From: Nematocida parisii ERTm1
Taxonomy: Eukaryota; Microsporidia
Length of the DNA: 64,000 nucleotides
NCBI RefSeq assembly: GCF_000250985.1
Contig: NW_013524647.1
Coordinates: forward strand, 124,001 to 188,000
Direction of reading: 5' to 3'
The notes beneath the pieces were generated by a model that saw nothing but the letters and a program-made list of their open reading frames with translations, searched no databases and was not told where the DNA came from. How positions within the stretch are numbered: position 1 is the stretch's first letter; each line of letters opens with the position of its first letter. Position numbers and translations under genes: made by a program. Shown here one piece after another: positions 1-8,938 of this stretch.

Positions 1-166
1 TCTATGCCCGCCAATCGCCTTTTAGAGTTTTCTTCATGTATTGCACTTTTATAGTGCTCTTTTTTATTTTCAACTTCTTTATTACATGTGGTGCACTTCA
101 TCTGTTTTAGCCAAGATACAAATTAATTTTTCTTAAATTAAAACTTTTCTTTGCCATATTATCGCT
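1..166. other. Leading spacer, no gene seen
   Basis: AT-rich sequence before the kinase gene. A short GCACT...AGTGC hairpin is near base 43-57. Directly before the kinase start the sequence is T- and A-rich, as it is before most genes in this window. No coding frame or RNA gene was recognised, although the 3' end of a neighbouring gene could be cut off by the window edge. Confidence 0.5.
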
Positions 167-1168
167 ATGCAGGCCAAATGTAAGAAAATATATGAAACAA
201 ATCACTCTTCCATCTATTGTATAGAAAAGACCAGAGAATCAAATAAAATTCCAATAAAATTGGCTATAAAAGTAGTTAAAAACAAGAAAAGCCAGGAAAT
301 AAAAATACTTAAAGAGCTAAACCATGTAAATATAATAGAAATGCATTCTACTATACATTCGATAGGTAAAAGATGGTTTGCAATGGAGTACTATAAAATG
401 AATTTAAAGGAGATATTCCCAATACAATCAACAGAATATAAGTACTATATAATAAAGTGTATTGCAGATGGCCTATCATATCTCCATAGCCAAGAAATAA
501 TCCATAGGGACATTAAACCACAAAACATTTTAATATACAAGGAGAATGTAAAAATAACAGACTTTGGCACAGCTAAATACATAAAAGAAGATAGATTGTC
601 AGATAGCAGAAAGGGGAATGAAAACAATCCCACAACACTCCCCACAACAAAAGAAGTAGAAATATTTAAGAATGAAGTAAAAGAAATGATTATAAAACAG
701 ATCGAGTATGATAAATATTATAATATTCACGAAAAAATCGAACTAAATAATGTCAATTTGAGTAAAAGCGGCATTGTTGGAACACTTCATTATGTTCCTT
801 TGGAGGTTTTGATAGGCAGCAGGGATTATGGCTGTGAGGTTGATATATGGGCGGCGGGATGCACATTTTGGGAGATTTTGTATAATGAAGTCTGCTTCAA
901 TGGAGACTGCGAAATGAACCAAATAATAGAAATAGTCACTAAACTAGGTGTAACAAAAAAAGACAAAGAAATGTTAAGCAAGTACCCATTTGGCGGATTT
1001 ATTCCGATTAAAAAGGAAGAAAAGAGCAATTTATTTGAAAATATACCGGGGTGTGGCAAGAATCTCTTTAAAACCTTGTTAACTCTTAATGCCAGTAATA
1101 GAAAACTCAATAATGAAGGTATTAAAAATATTCAATCTAAAGACTATAGCAACATAGACTATATATAG
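167..1168 (+). CDS. CDK-like protein kinase with activation-loop insert
   Basis: A serine/threonine protein kinase. The ATP-anchoring lysine is in LAIKVV (K35), the catalytic loop reads HRDIKPQN (residues 113-120) and the magnesium motif is DFG (132-134). The glycine-rich loop is degenerate. The usual APE motif reads PLE (211-213), followed by LIGSRDYGCEVDIWAAGC, which resembles the CMGC/cyclin-dependent kinase group. An insert of roughly 60 residues (about 140-203, rich in Asn, Thr, Lys, Glu) lies between DFG and PLE, where most CDKs have about 20 residues. That placement also recalls DDK/Cdc7, but the C-lobe looks more CDK-like. The catalytic residues are intact, so activity is expected. 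The start is the first ATG after a T/A-rich leader. The family-level call is firm; the subfamily is uncertain. Confidence 0.85.
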   Translation: MQAKCKKIYETNHSSIYCIEKTRESNKIPIKLAIKVVKNKKSQEIKILKELNHVNIIEMHSTIHSIGKRWFAMEYYKMNLKEIFPIQSTEYKYYIIKCIADGLSYLHSQEIIHRDIKPQNILIYKENVKITDFGTAKYIKEDRLSDSRKGNENNPTTLPTTKEVEIFKNEVKEMIIKQIEYDKYYNIHEKIELNNVNLSKSGIVGTLHYVPLEVLIGSRDYGCEVDIWAAGCTFWEILYNEVCFNGDCEMNQIIEIVTKLGVTKKDKEMLSKYPFGGFIPIKKEEKSNLFENIPGCGKNLFKTLLTLNASNRKLNNEGIKNIQSKDYSNIDYI

Positions 1169-1210
1169 TCTAATCCATCTCTATTTATGTACAGAGAAAT
1201 CCTTTCTACA

Positions 1211-1384
1211 TTATTTCTTTTTTGAAGAATTATTTTCATCTTGGTTGCTTGGTGTGTTGTTATTGGCAGTTGGTGCAGCAGAAGGTGCAGGGGTGGCGGT
1301 TGTATCAGAAATAACTGCAGAAATAGAAAACACAACCATAACAAAAATACTTATAAATAGAAAGTGCTCTATATTGAATCTCAT
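1211..1384 (-). CDS. Small secreted peptide (signal peptide plus low-complexity tail)
   Basis: A 57-residue frame beginning MRFNIEHF, followed by a hydrophobic stretch (about residues 7-24) typical of a signal peptide. The predicted mature part is only about 32 residues: a Thr/Pro/Ala segment (TPAPSAAPTA), then an Asn-rich, acidic and finally lysine-rich tail ending KKK. The longer frame starting upstream lacks the signal-peptide layout, so the internal ATG was chosen. The gene lies tail-to-tail with the kinase gene, 42 bp away. Not recognised from any family. It could be a secreted effector or spore-wall-associated peptide, but this is inference and a chance frame cannot be excluded. Confidence 0.4.
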   Translation of the reverse strand: MRFNIEHFLFISIFVMVVFSISAVISDTTATPAPSAAPTANNNTPSNQDENNSSKKK

Positions 1385-1943
1385 GTATATACTCCGCAAA
1401 GGATACTTTTTAATGCTTGTATTAACCAATCTAATTGTAAATATATCAACCAATGAATTTATGCACCAACCAATCAGCATCTGAATATTCTAAGATAGAC
1501 AAGTATTGTAATGGGCCGCAATTTACAAGTAGAATTGTAGGTACTAGCATGCTTTCTATGCGCTGTAATAGTATCAGAAGGTGTGTAAATAACTCTTTAA
1601 AGTATTTCTTATGGTTAGAAATGAACCAATAATTAAAAGAAATAAAATATTGGAATATTCACTAAGAATACTTATATACCATATGTCTAATCATTCTTTT
1701 AATATATCGTGTATTTAATAATATAATAATATCATTGTTGAGCCGTTCCATATTCAGTTGTGTGTGCGAGAGTTCTGGCCATCATAAAAATATAAAGAAA
1801 AGCAAATAAATAATATACACTATATGCAATAATACATAAGAAGGCTTTCGCGTATGCCTTACATATATTCATTTTTATGGCGATTTACCGGTACACAAAA
1901 CTATAAATAGAGGAAGTATAAGGATAAAAAAGCACCACATTAT
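1385..1943. other. AT-rich spacer, nothing recognised
   Basis: About 560 bp between the small secreted peptide and the 3' end of eS8. It has short A/T runs and no coding frame over 60 codons. A slightly GC-richer patch near 1740-1785 shows no tRNA-like fold or other recognisable structure. Confidence 0.5.
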
Positions 1944-2477
1944 TTATTTTCTCTGTTTGTTGCTCTTCACTCTGCTGAGGTAGAAGCTGAGCTCTTCAGA
2001 CTGTAATATGTGACCATCGGCACTTCCAGACTGACCGGGTCTTGATGTAATTACTCCGTATAAGTTTCCTTGCTTGAACTCATCGACAAATACTGGATCA
2101 ATGTCCAAAATGTCCTTTTCTGCCTCAAGAATCTTTTCTATTACTGGGGTGTAACCAGTTGGGTCTAGCTTTACAACACATCCTTTGGTTAATGTGTTAG
2201 TTCTTACTAACTCATTGTTACTTCCGTGGTAGATCACCTGGTTAATAGCACACTTCATTGTGGTGTTGTGTGTCTTAAGAGTGAAACTGCCGCTGGCTAA
2301 TCTCAATGCTCTCATCTTGTATCTTCCTCCTCTAACTCTTAGCTGCTTTACTTTGGTTATTCCAACCTTTGTGCTTGCTGGCTGTCTAGCAATGGCGTGC
2401 TTCTTTCTACTAATTCTTACTGATTTCTTTCCACCCGTGTTTTTTCTTTTGTGTTCTCCATTTCTTGTTAGTCCCAT
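1944..2477 (-). CDS. RPS8: 40S ribosomal protein eS8
   Basis: A 177-residue small-subunit ribosomal protein of the eS8 family. The start is set at the ATG giving MGLTRNGEHKRKNTGGKK, which matches the conserved family N-terminus; a longer upstream frame would add 16 unrelated residues. The conserved GGRYKMRALRLASGSF segment and the late RPGQSGSADG segment are visible. The protein is shorter than animal and yeast eS8 (about 200 residues), mainly through loss of the internal eukaryotic insertion. The gene is divergent from tRNase Z, with only 39 bp between the two start codons, so they must share or overlap a promoter. Confidence 0.95.
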   Translation of the reverse strand: MGLTRNGEHKRKNTGGKKSVRISRKKHAIARQPASTKVGITKVKQLRVRGGRYKMRALRLASGSFTLKTHNTTMKCAINQVIYHGSNNELVRTNTLTKGCVVKLDPTGYTPVIEKILEAEKDILDIDPVFVDEFKQGNLYGVITSRPGQSGSADGHILQSEELSFYLSRVKSNKQRK

Positions 2478-2516
2478 TGCAGGGGAGTTAAAAACTGAAA
2501 ATATAAAAATACAAAA

Positions 2517-4613
2517 ATGTACCAAATAGCAATAAACTCCACAGAGGGTGGCACTGCACTCAGAATCATCAACAGAACAACATCAAACTATATTATAATA
2601 GGAGGATTTGAGGGAATGCAGCGGTATATGGGAAGACACAAGATAAAGTCGTCAAAGGCCCAGGTTATCTGCATATGCAGTGAATATGAAATAGTTCCAG
2701 CAATATCCGGGATGCTAACTACCGCAATGCACGAAGGAAAGAGGCACACTAAATATGTAAGTACAGAAAAAATCGCTAGAAGAATTCAAGAAGTTGGAAT
2801 GGGTATAGGAAATCTGGAGTTTTTTGGCAAGTATGATAACAAATGTCCAGAAAGAATTGCAGATGTGTGCATAGAAGAAAGAAAAGGGCTTGTTTATACA
2901 GCAGTCACACTTCCAAATAAAAAAGCAAGTTTTAATGTAGAAAAGGCGGCAGAGAAAGGAATATCTAGCAAGAGCGATCTTGCCACACTGAATAAGACAG
3001 GCAGAATTGTAAAAGAGGGCGTGGAATACTTTGTAGATGAATTTAGAAACAAAGAGATAAAGTACCCTAAAATAGTTGTTATAACGGTCTTATCAGAGAA
3101 CTATTCAATATCTGTAGAAGACATACAGTCTTTTATTGTAGGAAATGAAAGAGTAGAAATATTTATAAGAGGAGCGCCAGAAGGATTTAGAAACACTCAA
3201 ATAGAGCATAAAACACTTGTTAGTGTAGAAAAAGAAATAAAATGCAAAGTAGTATTACACAACAAAACAGCAAAAACTATAACAGAAGTGGCACAATACA
3301 TTCTAATAAAGTCTGAAGTAGAGGCGGATTGTGTTAAAGACTTTTACAATAAAATATGCCCAGTTTACACGCCACTAATTAGGCCCCGTGTGTACAAATT
3401 ATGCCATACAAAATATTTGCGCAATAGCCAAGTGTTAATTGACCAATCTTTTATAAACTATACTGGTCGTAATGAACTGACCGTCCATAATCAGTGGAAG
3501 AGAGAGGTTCTTCTTAAAGACAATGATATTGAAACAGCAAGAAATAGTTCAGCCACTAACAACAGCAATTTGCCTATTAGCAAGCCACATACAGTGTTTC
3601 TAGGCACTGCGGCCGCTGTTCCTGGAGTAATTCGAAATGTATCGTCTATTCTTATAACATCTCAGAATGGAGCAGTTCTCTTTGATTGCGGTGAAGATAC
3701 CGGGACACAGCTTAACAAGATAAGCATACAGAACAGATATAATTATGCTAGTTTAAATATGATAATATTGACACACCGCCATGCCGATCATGTTTTGGGA
3801 ACGCTTAGTGTTTTAAACCGGTGTAATTTAGCTGGTAATTCAGCTGTAATTGTATTTGGCCACAAATGCCTAGTTCCTGCACTAGAGAAATACGGAACAT
3901 CGTGTATTTTTGTTCAAAATCGCGCAGATTTGTCTGTTCAAGTATATAAAAAAGAACATACAGAGTATATATGTATATCTGGGAAAAGAGAGAGGCTTGT
4001 TATTAAAATTCAGCAAAATATATATAGCCGCACAGGAACTGTAGATCCATTGAACTACAAGCCGGCGTGTGATATTAAAAAGGCTATTCTACAAATCAAA
4101 GCATCCTGTAATGCTGTATCATTTGCTGATTTTATTAACCTTCCAGTAATAGTTGAACCGAATCTTAGCTGCCCAGAGGCGCTAACACTTAAATATAAAC
4201 TATCTATGTGTAGCGCACTACACATACACGAAAGCTATAGCTTTTTACTCAAGGAGTATGCAGATAATGTAGCATATTCTGTTGCATATTCTGGAGACAC
4301 AAGGCCAAATACTAAGTTTGCAGATCTTTCATTTGGCGCAGACTTAATGGTGCATGAGGGCACATTTGAAGAAGAAGAGTACATTCAGGCGCAACACACA
4401 ATGCATTCAACTATTCCTGAGGCATTAGATATATTTAAGAAATCTAAAGCATGCGAATTATTTATTACACATATTAGTCAGCGGTATAAGACTGTAGCTG
4501 TTCCAGACGAAGGAAATTTAGCCTTGGACTACTTGGTGCACACTCCAGGAGCTAAGACTTCACAAAAAGATTTACACATGGCGCTATTAGAATGGGCAGA
4601 GGAAAAAGAATAA
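2517..4613 (+). CDS. TRZ1: Long-form tRNase Z (ELAC2/Trz1 type)
   Basis: A metallo-beta-lactamase endonuclease that removes 3' trailers from pre-tRNAs. At 698 residues it is the two-domain long form. The C-terminal half holds the zinc-binding motif THRHADH (about residues 418-424), then AYSGDTRP, VHEGTF and a late THISQRY. The N-terminal half (about 1-350) is a degenerate copy without the metal motif, as in other long forms. The substrate loop that normally reads PxKxRN reads PGVIRN here, so the lysine is replaced. The gene is divergent from eS8. In a eukaryote without mitochondrial DNA the protein is expected to act only on nuclear pre-tRNAs. Confidence 0.93.
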   Translation: MYQIAINSTEGGTALRIINRTTSNYIIIGGFEGMQRYMGRHKIKSSKAQVICICSEYEIVPAISGMLTTAMHEGKRHTKYVSTEKIARRIQEVGMGIGNLEFFGKYDNKCPERIADVCIEERKGLVYTAVTLPNKKASFNVEKAAEKGISSKSDLATLNKTGRIVKEGVEYFVDEFRNKEIKYPKIVVITVLSENYSISVEDIQSFIVGNERVEIFIRGAPEGFRNTQIEHKTLVSVEKEIKCKVVLHNKTAKTITEVAQYILIKSEVEADCVKDFYNKICPVYTPLIRPRVYKLCHTKYLRNSQVLIDQSFINYTGRNELTVHNQWKREVLLKDNDIETARNSSATNNSNLPISKPHTVFLGTAAAVPGVIRNVSSILITSQNGAVLFDCGEDTGTQLNKISIQNRYNYASLNMIILTHRHADHVLGTLSVLNRCNLAGNSAVIVFGHKCLVPALEKYGTSCIFVQNRADLSVQVYKKEHTEYICISGKRERLVIKIQQNIYSRTGTVDPLNYKPACDIKKAILQIKASCNAVSFADFINLPVIVEPNLSCPEALTLKYKLSMCSALHIHESYSFLLKEYADNVAYSVAYSGDTRPNTKFADLSFGADLMVHEGTFEEEEYIQAQHTMHSTIPEALDIFKKSKACELFITHISQRYKTVAVPDEGNLALDYLVHTPGAKTSQKDLHMALLEWAEEKE

Positions 4614-4727
4614 ATAGAACAGAGAATTTAGTATATCTGCAACAATAATTAGAAACAATGAAAGCCGCTATAAGAAAAACAGAAATATTTATGGAATATT
4701 TAATACAGAACCCCCCTACTGCATTTT

Positions 4728-7136
4728 CTATTTGCTTTGTGTGGTATTATTCCTTGCAAATGGATTTGAGTGCTTTACTTTTTTTGTAGGTGTGTGCATG
4801 GTTGGATACTCAACTTTACTTATATCTGAATAGCTAGTATTCGGCTTGCGTGGGATAGTTTCTACTGATTTGTGCGCCCTTTTGATAAAAATAGTATTTT
4901 CATCTTCTTCTGATCTAGGTACTGCTGTTTGATCACTTTCTGTAGATCCATTACGCAGCAACTCACTGCTTAGCACTGAACTAACAGGAATATCATTCAT
5001 TTCTTGTTCGATTTCTGCATAAATATTCGTTTTCTTGCCTAAGCAGCACTCTCGCACAATGCGACTGTATTGAACTGCCTCCGGGTATATGGTAATAGAC
5101 CCATTTTCATTTTCTAATAAGTACGCTATGTTTTCACCAACCACGGAAATAGGAACCCCTGCCACTGTGCTGGACAGACCAATAATTCTAGACATGCCCA
5201 AGATATAGAAAAGCGAGGAAACTTCAAAAACAAACACCCCAGTATTTGATATTCCACAAAAATCAATTGATTGCCTATTGAAATATGCGCTGCTTATACT
5301 TCGAACTGTGCCATTCACATATCTGAATGCCCGGACCGAAACACCTTCTCCCTCTTCTAAAATAATTCCTAAATACTCTCCGCTTGCTGCAATTCCTTTA
5401 ACAGCACCAACTAAACAGAACAGCTCTTTTAGGGTCTTGGAATACACAGACACATTAGATAATAGGCCACATTCGCTTACTATGCAGAAGAATTCTTCGC
5501 CACAAACAACTCTTTCTACTCTGTTTTTTGTTTCTATCTTATGTACTAATGAAATTTCAGAAAATATTCCACATGCACTTTGATATATCTTTAAATATAC
5601 TCCTGTGTATAGCACAAGAATAAACTTGGACGCTGCAGCTAGCATAATATCCCCCGTTTCTTTCAAAATGGAAACTTCAACAGAGGATGCCCGCGTAACA
5701 ACCTCAATCTGCTTATAATCCATTCGATCAGATACCCTAATACTGCACTCTGCTGACCAATAGGCTAATCGGTCTTGATTGTTAGTAATTGATACAGGAC
5801 CGCATATTTTGTTTAAAACACAGTGCTTTCTTGTGCTTGTTACCGGCGCAGGGTCTGCAGTCGTCTCCAAAAGATGGGAGTGCCCGTATTCTGGCATTTC
5901 TGCACTAGGAGACCCATCGCCAGACTCAAATAAATCTTCAATATCTGAATTATGCTGATTTGCATTACTATCATGCTCATCTGAGTCTGAACTAAAATCA
6001 AATGCGCCTTTGCGCAGGTTCAATTTAACATTCCCAGATGCATATTTAACAGAAGGCAGCGCCATGTCCTTCACAGCCTTTACATTTGGTATGTCAAAGT
6101 ATTCATCGCCCTCCACATCTGGCTCTTCTTCTCTGCGCACCTCTTTAATTGTACTTCCTTCTATCTTTAGATCTTCTATTGGTTTGTCGATCCACACATA
6201 GTTTAGATCTATTCTTGTAGGCTTTCCATTGTGCATGCCATATATCAGAGACCTCTTTGAATCTACCACAATCTCTTCGGTTTCCTTGGACAGCTTTTGT
6301 GAGTACACCCGCTTTCCTCCCATTTCCTCTATTTTCATTACTTCCAGCTCACTTTCTGTTAATATAAAAAAGAATCCTCCCTCTATTGTACTTGATATAT
6401 ACTTTATTGGGGATTTTGCAAAGTACACTGACGTAAAAACCCGACCAACTTCTGCAAATACAGTGCACTCATCAATACAAAATAGATACTTCCTAAAATA
6501 AATATCTGAAATATTGTCATATACAACCTTTGACGGAAACACAATAACCCTTCCTCTCATATCCAGTATATATATGTTGGAGCCGCATACTGCAGTAGAG
6601 GTTATTGGTGTAGTGTGTTTTATCTCTCTCATATACTTAAATACATGGTGGGTTCCTTCTGTTCTACTAATGTTCATGCTGAGTGTATCTGCTGTAGATT
6701 CTCCAATTGACTCTATCTCCTCCATCCATCCATCCTTTTCGGCGCTACCTTCTGTGAGTGTCGTATTTATAGTTGTACTTGTATTTGCAGCCCTCTGTAC
6801 CAGCTGAATAGAAAATATTCTAATTGTACCAGTCTCAGATGTAACATATACAATATCATTTAAAATGAATATGCATGTAATTTTAAGTGGTATCTTGGCT
6901 ATCTCTTCGCACTCTTCTAAAGTAATCAGCTCTTTTTTTTCTATTGTGTTGTAGTAGTATAGATGCCCACTTACTGTTCCAATTAACAAAAATGAATCGT
7001 TTAAAGCACACGCAGCCGCAGAAACCTGGGAGTTTCCTTTAATTGTACTTTTTAATTGCATTCCTTCTGCCATACTATAGACATATATTTTGCTACCTCG
7101 CGCTGATAACACTAAGTCAGCTCCCTGTGCTAGCAT
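4728..7136 (-). CDS. Two-propeller protein, probable Ctf4/AND-1 homologue
   Basis: An 802-residue protein. Residues about 1-320 show repeated beta-strand pairs of a WD40-like propeller. An acidic linker follows (about 340-440, with FDFSSDSDEHDSN and EDLFESGDGS). A second beta-rich region (about 455-680) resembles the SepB-type propeller of Ctf4, including an FILVLYTGVYLKIY segment. The tail is basic and ends near KKVKHSNPFARN. This domain order, propeller, acidic linker, second propeller, is that of Ctf4/AND-1, the trimeric hub linking GINS/CMG helicase with polymerase alpha. The homology is judged by eye and is weak. The frame could be extended two codons using TTG; the first ATG gives MLAQGADLVL. 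PSF2, RFC and ORC2 elsewhere in the window fit an intact replication set. Confidence 0.5.
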   Translation of the reverse strand: MLAQGADLVLSARGSKIYVYSMAEGMQLKSTIKGNSQVSAAACALNDSFLLIGTVSGHLYYYNTIEKKELITLEECEEIAKIPLKITCIFILNDIVYVTSETGTIRIFSIQLVQRAANTSTTINTTLTEGSAEKDGWMEEIESIGESTADTLSMNISRTEGTHHVFKYMREIKHTTPITSTAVCGSNIYILDMRGRVIVFPSKVVYDNISDIYFRKYLFCIDECTVFAEVGRVFTSVYFAKSPIKYISSTIEGGFFFILTESELEVMKIEEMGGKRVYSQKLSKETEEIVVDSKRSLIYGMHNGKPTRIDLNYVWIDKPIEDLKIEGSTIKEVRREEEPDVEGDEYFDIPNVKAVKDMALPSVKYASGNVKLNLRKGAFDFSSDSDEHDSNANQHNSDIEDLFESGDGSPSAEMPEYGHSHLLETTADPAPVTSTRKHCVLNKICGPVSITNNQDRLAYWSAECSIRVSDRMDYKQIEVVTRASSVEVSILKETGDIMLAAASKFILVLYTGVYLKIYQSACGIFSEISLVHKIETKNRVERVVCGEEFFCIVSECGLLSNVSVYSKTLKELFCLVGAVKGIAASGEYLGIILEEGEGVSVRAFRYVNGTVRSISSAYFNRQSIDFCGISNTGVFVFEVSSLFYILGMSRIIGLSSTVAGVPISVVGENIAYLLENENGSITIYPEAVQYSRIVRECCLGKKTNIYAEIEQEMNDIPVSSVLSSELLRNGSTESDQTAVPRSEEDENTIFIKRAHKSVETIPRKPNTSYSDISKVEYPTMHTPTKKVKHSNPFARNNTTQSK

Positions 7137-7323
7137 ATTCAAGCAGGATATAAATATTTTTTATTAAAGCAAAGAGGCACAAAGCATAAACCAAAACTTT
7201 CACATTGTTCTGTCTTCTACATACTTCATAATACAAGAGCTTTTTTTATATTCGCTTGGCATTTATAAATCTGAAGTTGAGTAAAACAGATTGATCTGTA
7301 TTGTATCTTTTAATTTCTGAATA

Positions 7324-7332
7324 TAACCCGAA
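7324..7332 (+). promoter_or_regulatory. TAACCCGAA motif copy 1
   Basis: Copy of the recurrent core TAACCCGAA, within ATAACCCGAATACTATAA. It lies 188 bp upstream of the Ctf4-like gene start. Function unknown. Confidence 0.4.
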
Positions 7333-7672
7333 TACTATAAACATATTTTCAATATATAAATTCATATTATTCTAAAATTCAAATATAGCTTAATGCAAAT
7401 ACTATAAAAGTAAAAGTATTATTAAAATATTCTAAAATACATAAGTTTAAATATATACAATATATAACGCAATTCTTGTAGGCACTTATAAACTTGTCCT
7501 GTTATATATATCCTTTACTATGCGCTCTTTCCCTCTTTCTTACCATTCTATCTTTTTTTCGGGGAGATTTCTCTCCTTTATTTATTCTTGTTCTATAACA
7601 CCCCTTGTTTTTATATTATGCCAATTTTGTGCTTTAACCCTCTCTATATAAGGACAGTTATTAGTGTATACT

Positions 7673-7831
7673 GTTGGTTTCTATCATATGAGGAACCATG
7701 CCTAACGTGGGAGCCTCACGCCCATGTCCGCGAAGTCTTATAGAGCTGTATAGTTGGAAATTCAAGCCATATAAGGTAAGAATAATAAAAAGTTAAAATG
7801 AGTCTTAATAATGTGCATGGGAGTAACCAAC
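7673..7831 (+). ncRNA. Candidate structured non-coding RNA
   Basis: A GC-richer island in an otherwise AT-rich spacer. A TATATA element (7645-7650) lies about 22 bp upstream. GTTGGT (7673-7678) can pair with ACCAAC (7826-7831), closing a domain of about 159 nt. Inside is a perfect small hairpin, GTGGG-AGC-CTCAC (7707-7719, one G-U pair), flanked by mutually complementary CATG tetramers. No coding frame explains the island. I could not match it to RNase P, MRP, SRP, U3 or spliceosomal RNA, so the ends and identity are guesses. Confidence 0.3.
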
Positions 7832-8272
7832 TTATACCACTCCACACAAAATTAAACAGAAAATAGTGCTAAGTAAAAAAACCGTTTAGTTTCGGAAGAT
7901 GGTTTAAATTAGTGTGGGCATTTATTGTTTTGGATTTTACTTTAAACCCCTTGTATATAATACACTACTTATTACGTTTCCTGATATTTTCACAGTTAAT
8001 TTATAAATAAATAATTTGTAATATAAAATTATCTCTATTTTTATTTATTTGGCAGACATTTGCTGCGATTAAATTTCAAGTCATCTAATTTTAGATTCTT
8101 TTCCTATTTTTTATTTTTACATTTCGTATATTCTTAGAAGATAAAAGCTACACATTAAAAACAAAATAATATGAAATATTTAAATTAGAAAGAATACAAA
8201 TAAAATACTAAAAAATCACATTAGATTAGATCAAGCAAACTACTCTATTTTATATGTGTAAACTAGCACTGC

Positions 8273-8938
8273 CTAACCAACTGCATTAAGTTCTCTCTTT
8301 CTTCCACGCCTTCGTACTTCCTTTAGCTTTCCTAGGGTCTCCTTTCCTTTTTTCACATTTCCATTTATATAAGCCGCTTCAATTGCTTCACTCATGCTCT
8401 CCAGTACAATTCCTGCTAATGACATAATTGTTCTTTCAAAGACGTAAAGATCAACTGCGCTGTCTTCTATTTTATTTGATATTTTTCCTAGACCCAAATC
8501 AATTATTTTCACTTTTCCGCTGCACAGAAGAACATTATTAGGTGTTAGATCTCCATGCACTATTTGTTGGCCGTGCAGCTGGCCTATGCACTTATAAACA
8601 TCTGAAAGCAGACTAATTATATAGCTGGCATCCGTACTGTTTTTAATAATTGCCTCTTTTAGAGTTTCTCCTTCCAGATGTTCCATGCATATAGCATATT
8701 TTTCGTCTAAGCAAATAGTACTATCTGATATTTCTGGCAGAACACTCATATCATGTATCTTTGGAGAAATATCTAAGTGCTCTATTCTCTTCAAAAGCAT
8801 CTTCTCCAGCTTTGTTCTACTTTTTCGTATAGAAGTGTCAATTTCGCTTATTCTGTATTTCTTTGGTGTTCTTATTTTTACAATGTAGTTGTTGTTTCTG
8901 TAAACAGTTGCTTCTGCGCCAATAGAGAGACTCTTCAT
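8273..8938 (-). CDS. BUD32: KEOPS complex atypical kinase BUD32/PRPK
   Basis: A small 221-residue atypical kinase/ATPase. BUD32 works in the KEOPS/EKC complex, which makes the universal t6A modification at position 37 of ANN-decoding tRNAs. Visible motifs: SIGAEATVY at the N-terminus (nucleotide loop), K21 in IVKIR, the family-typical HGDLTPNN (128-135) in place of HRD, and DLG (147-149) in place of DFG. The C-terminal tail is rich in Arg and Lys (EVRRRGRKR), as in other BUD32 proteins. Length is normal for the family. The gene stands alone between two long spacers. The start ATG is immediately preceded by TTTATT-like sequence on the coding strand's upstream side. Confidence 0.92.
   Translation of the reverse strand: MKSLSIGAEATVYRNNNYIVKIRTPKKYRISEIDTSIRKSRTKLEKMLLKRIEHLDISPKIHDMSVLPEISDSTICLDEKYAICMEHLEGETLKEAIIKNSTDASYIISLLSDVYKCIGQLHGQQIVHGDLTPNNVLLCSGKVKIIDLGLGKISNKIEDSAVDLYVFERTIMSLAGIVLESMSEAIEAAYINGNVKKGKETLGKLKEVRRRGRKRELNAVG

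Larger units (their letters stand above)
7137..8272. other. Long spacer with possible RNA gene
   Basis: About 1.1 kb without a protein gene. Most of it is very AT-rich. Bases about 7555-7930 are GC-richer and contain a TATA-like sequence and inverted repeats (listed separately as a candidate RNA). One copy of the TAACCCGAA motif lies at 7324-7332. A GGGGAGA/TCTCTCC hairpin followed by T-rich sequence is near 7561-7576. Confidence 0.55.
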
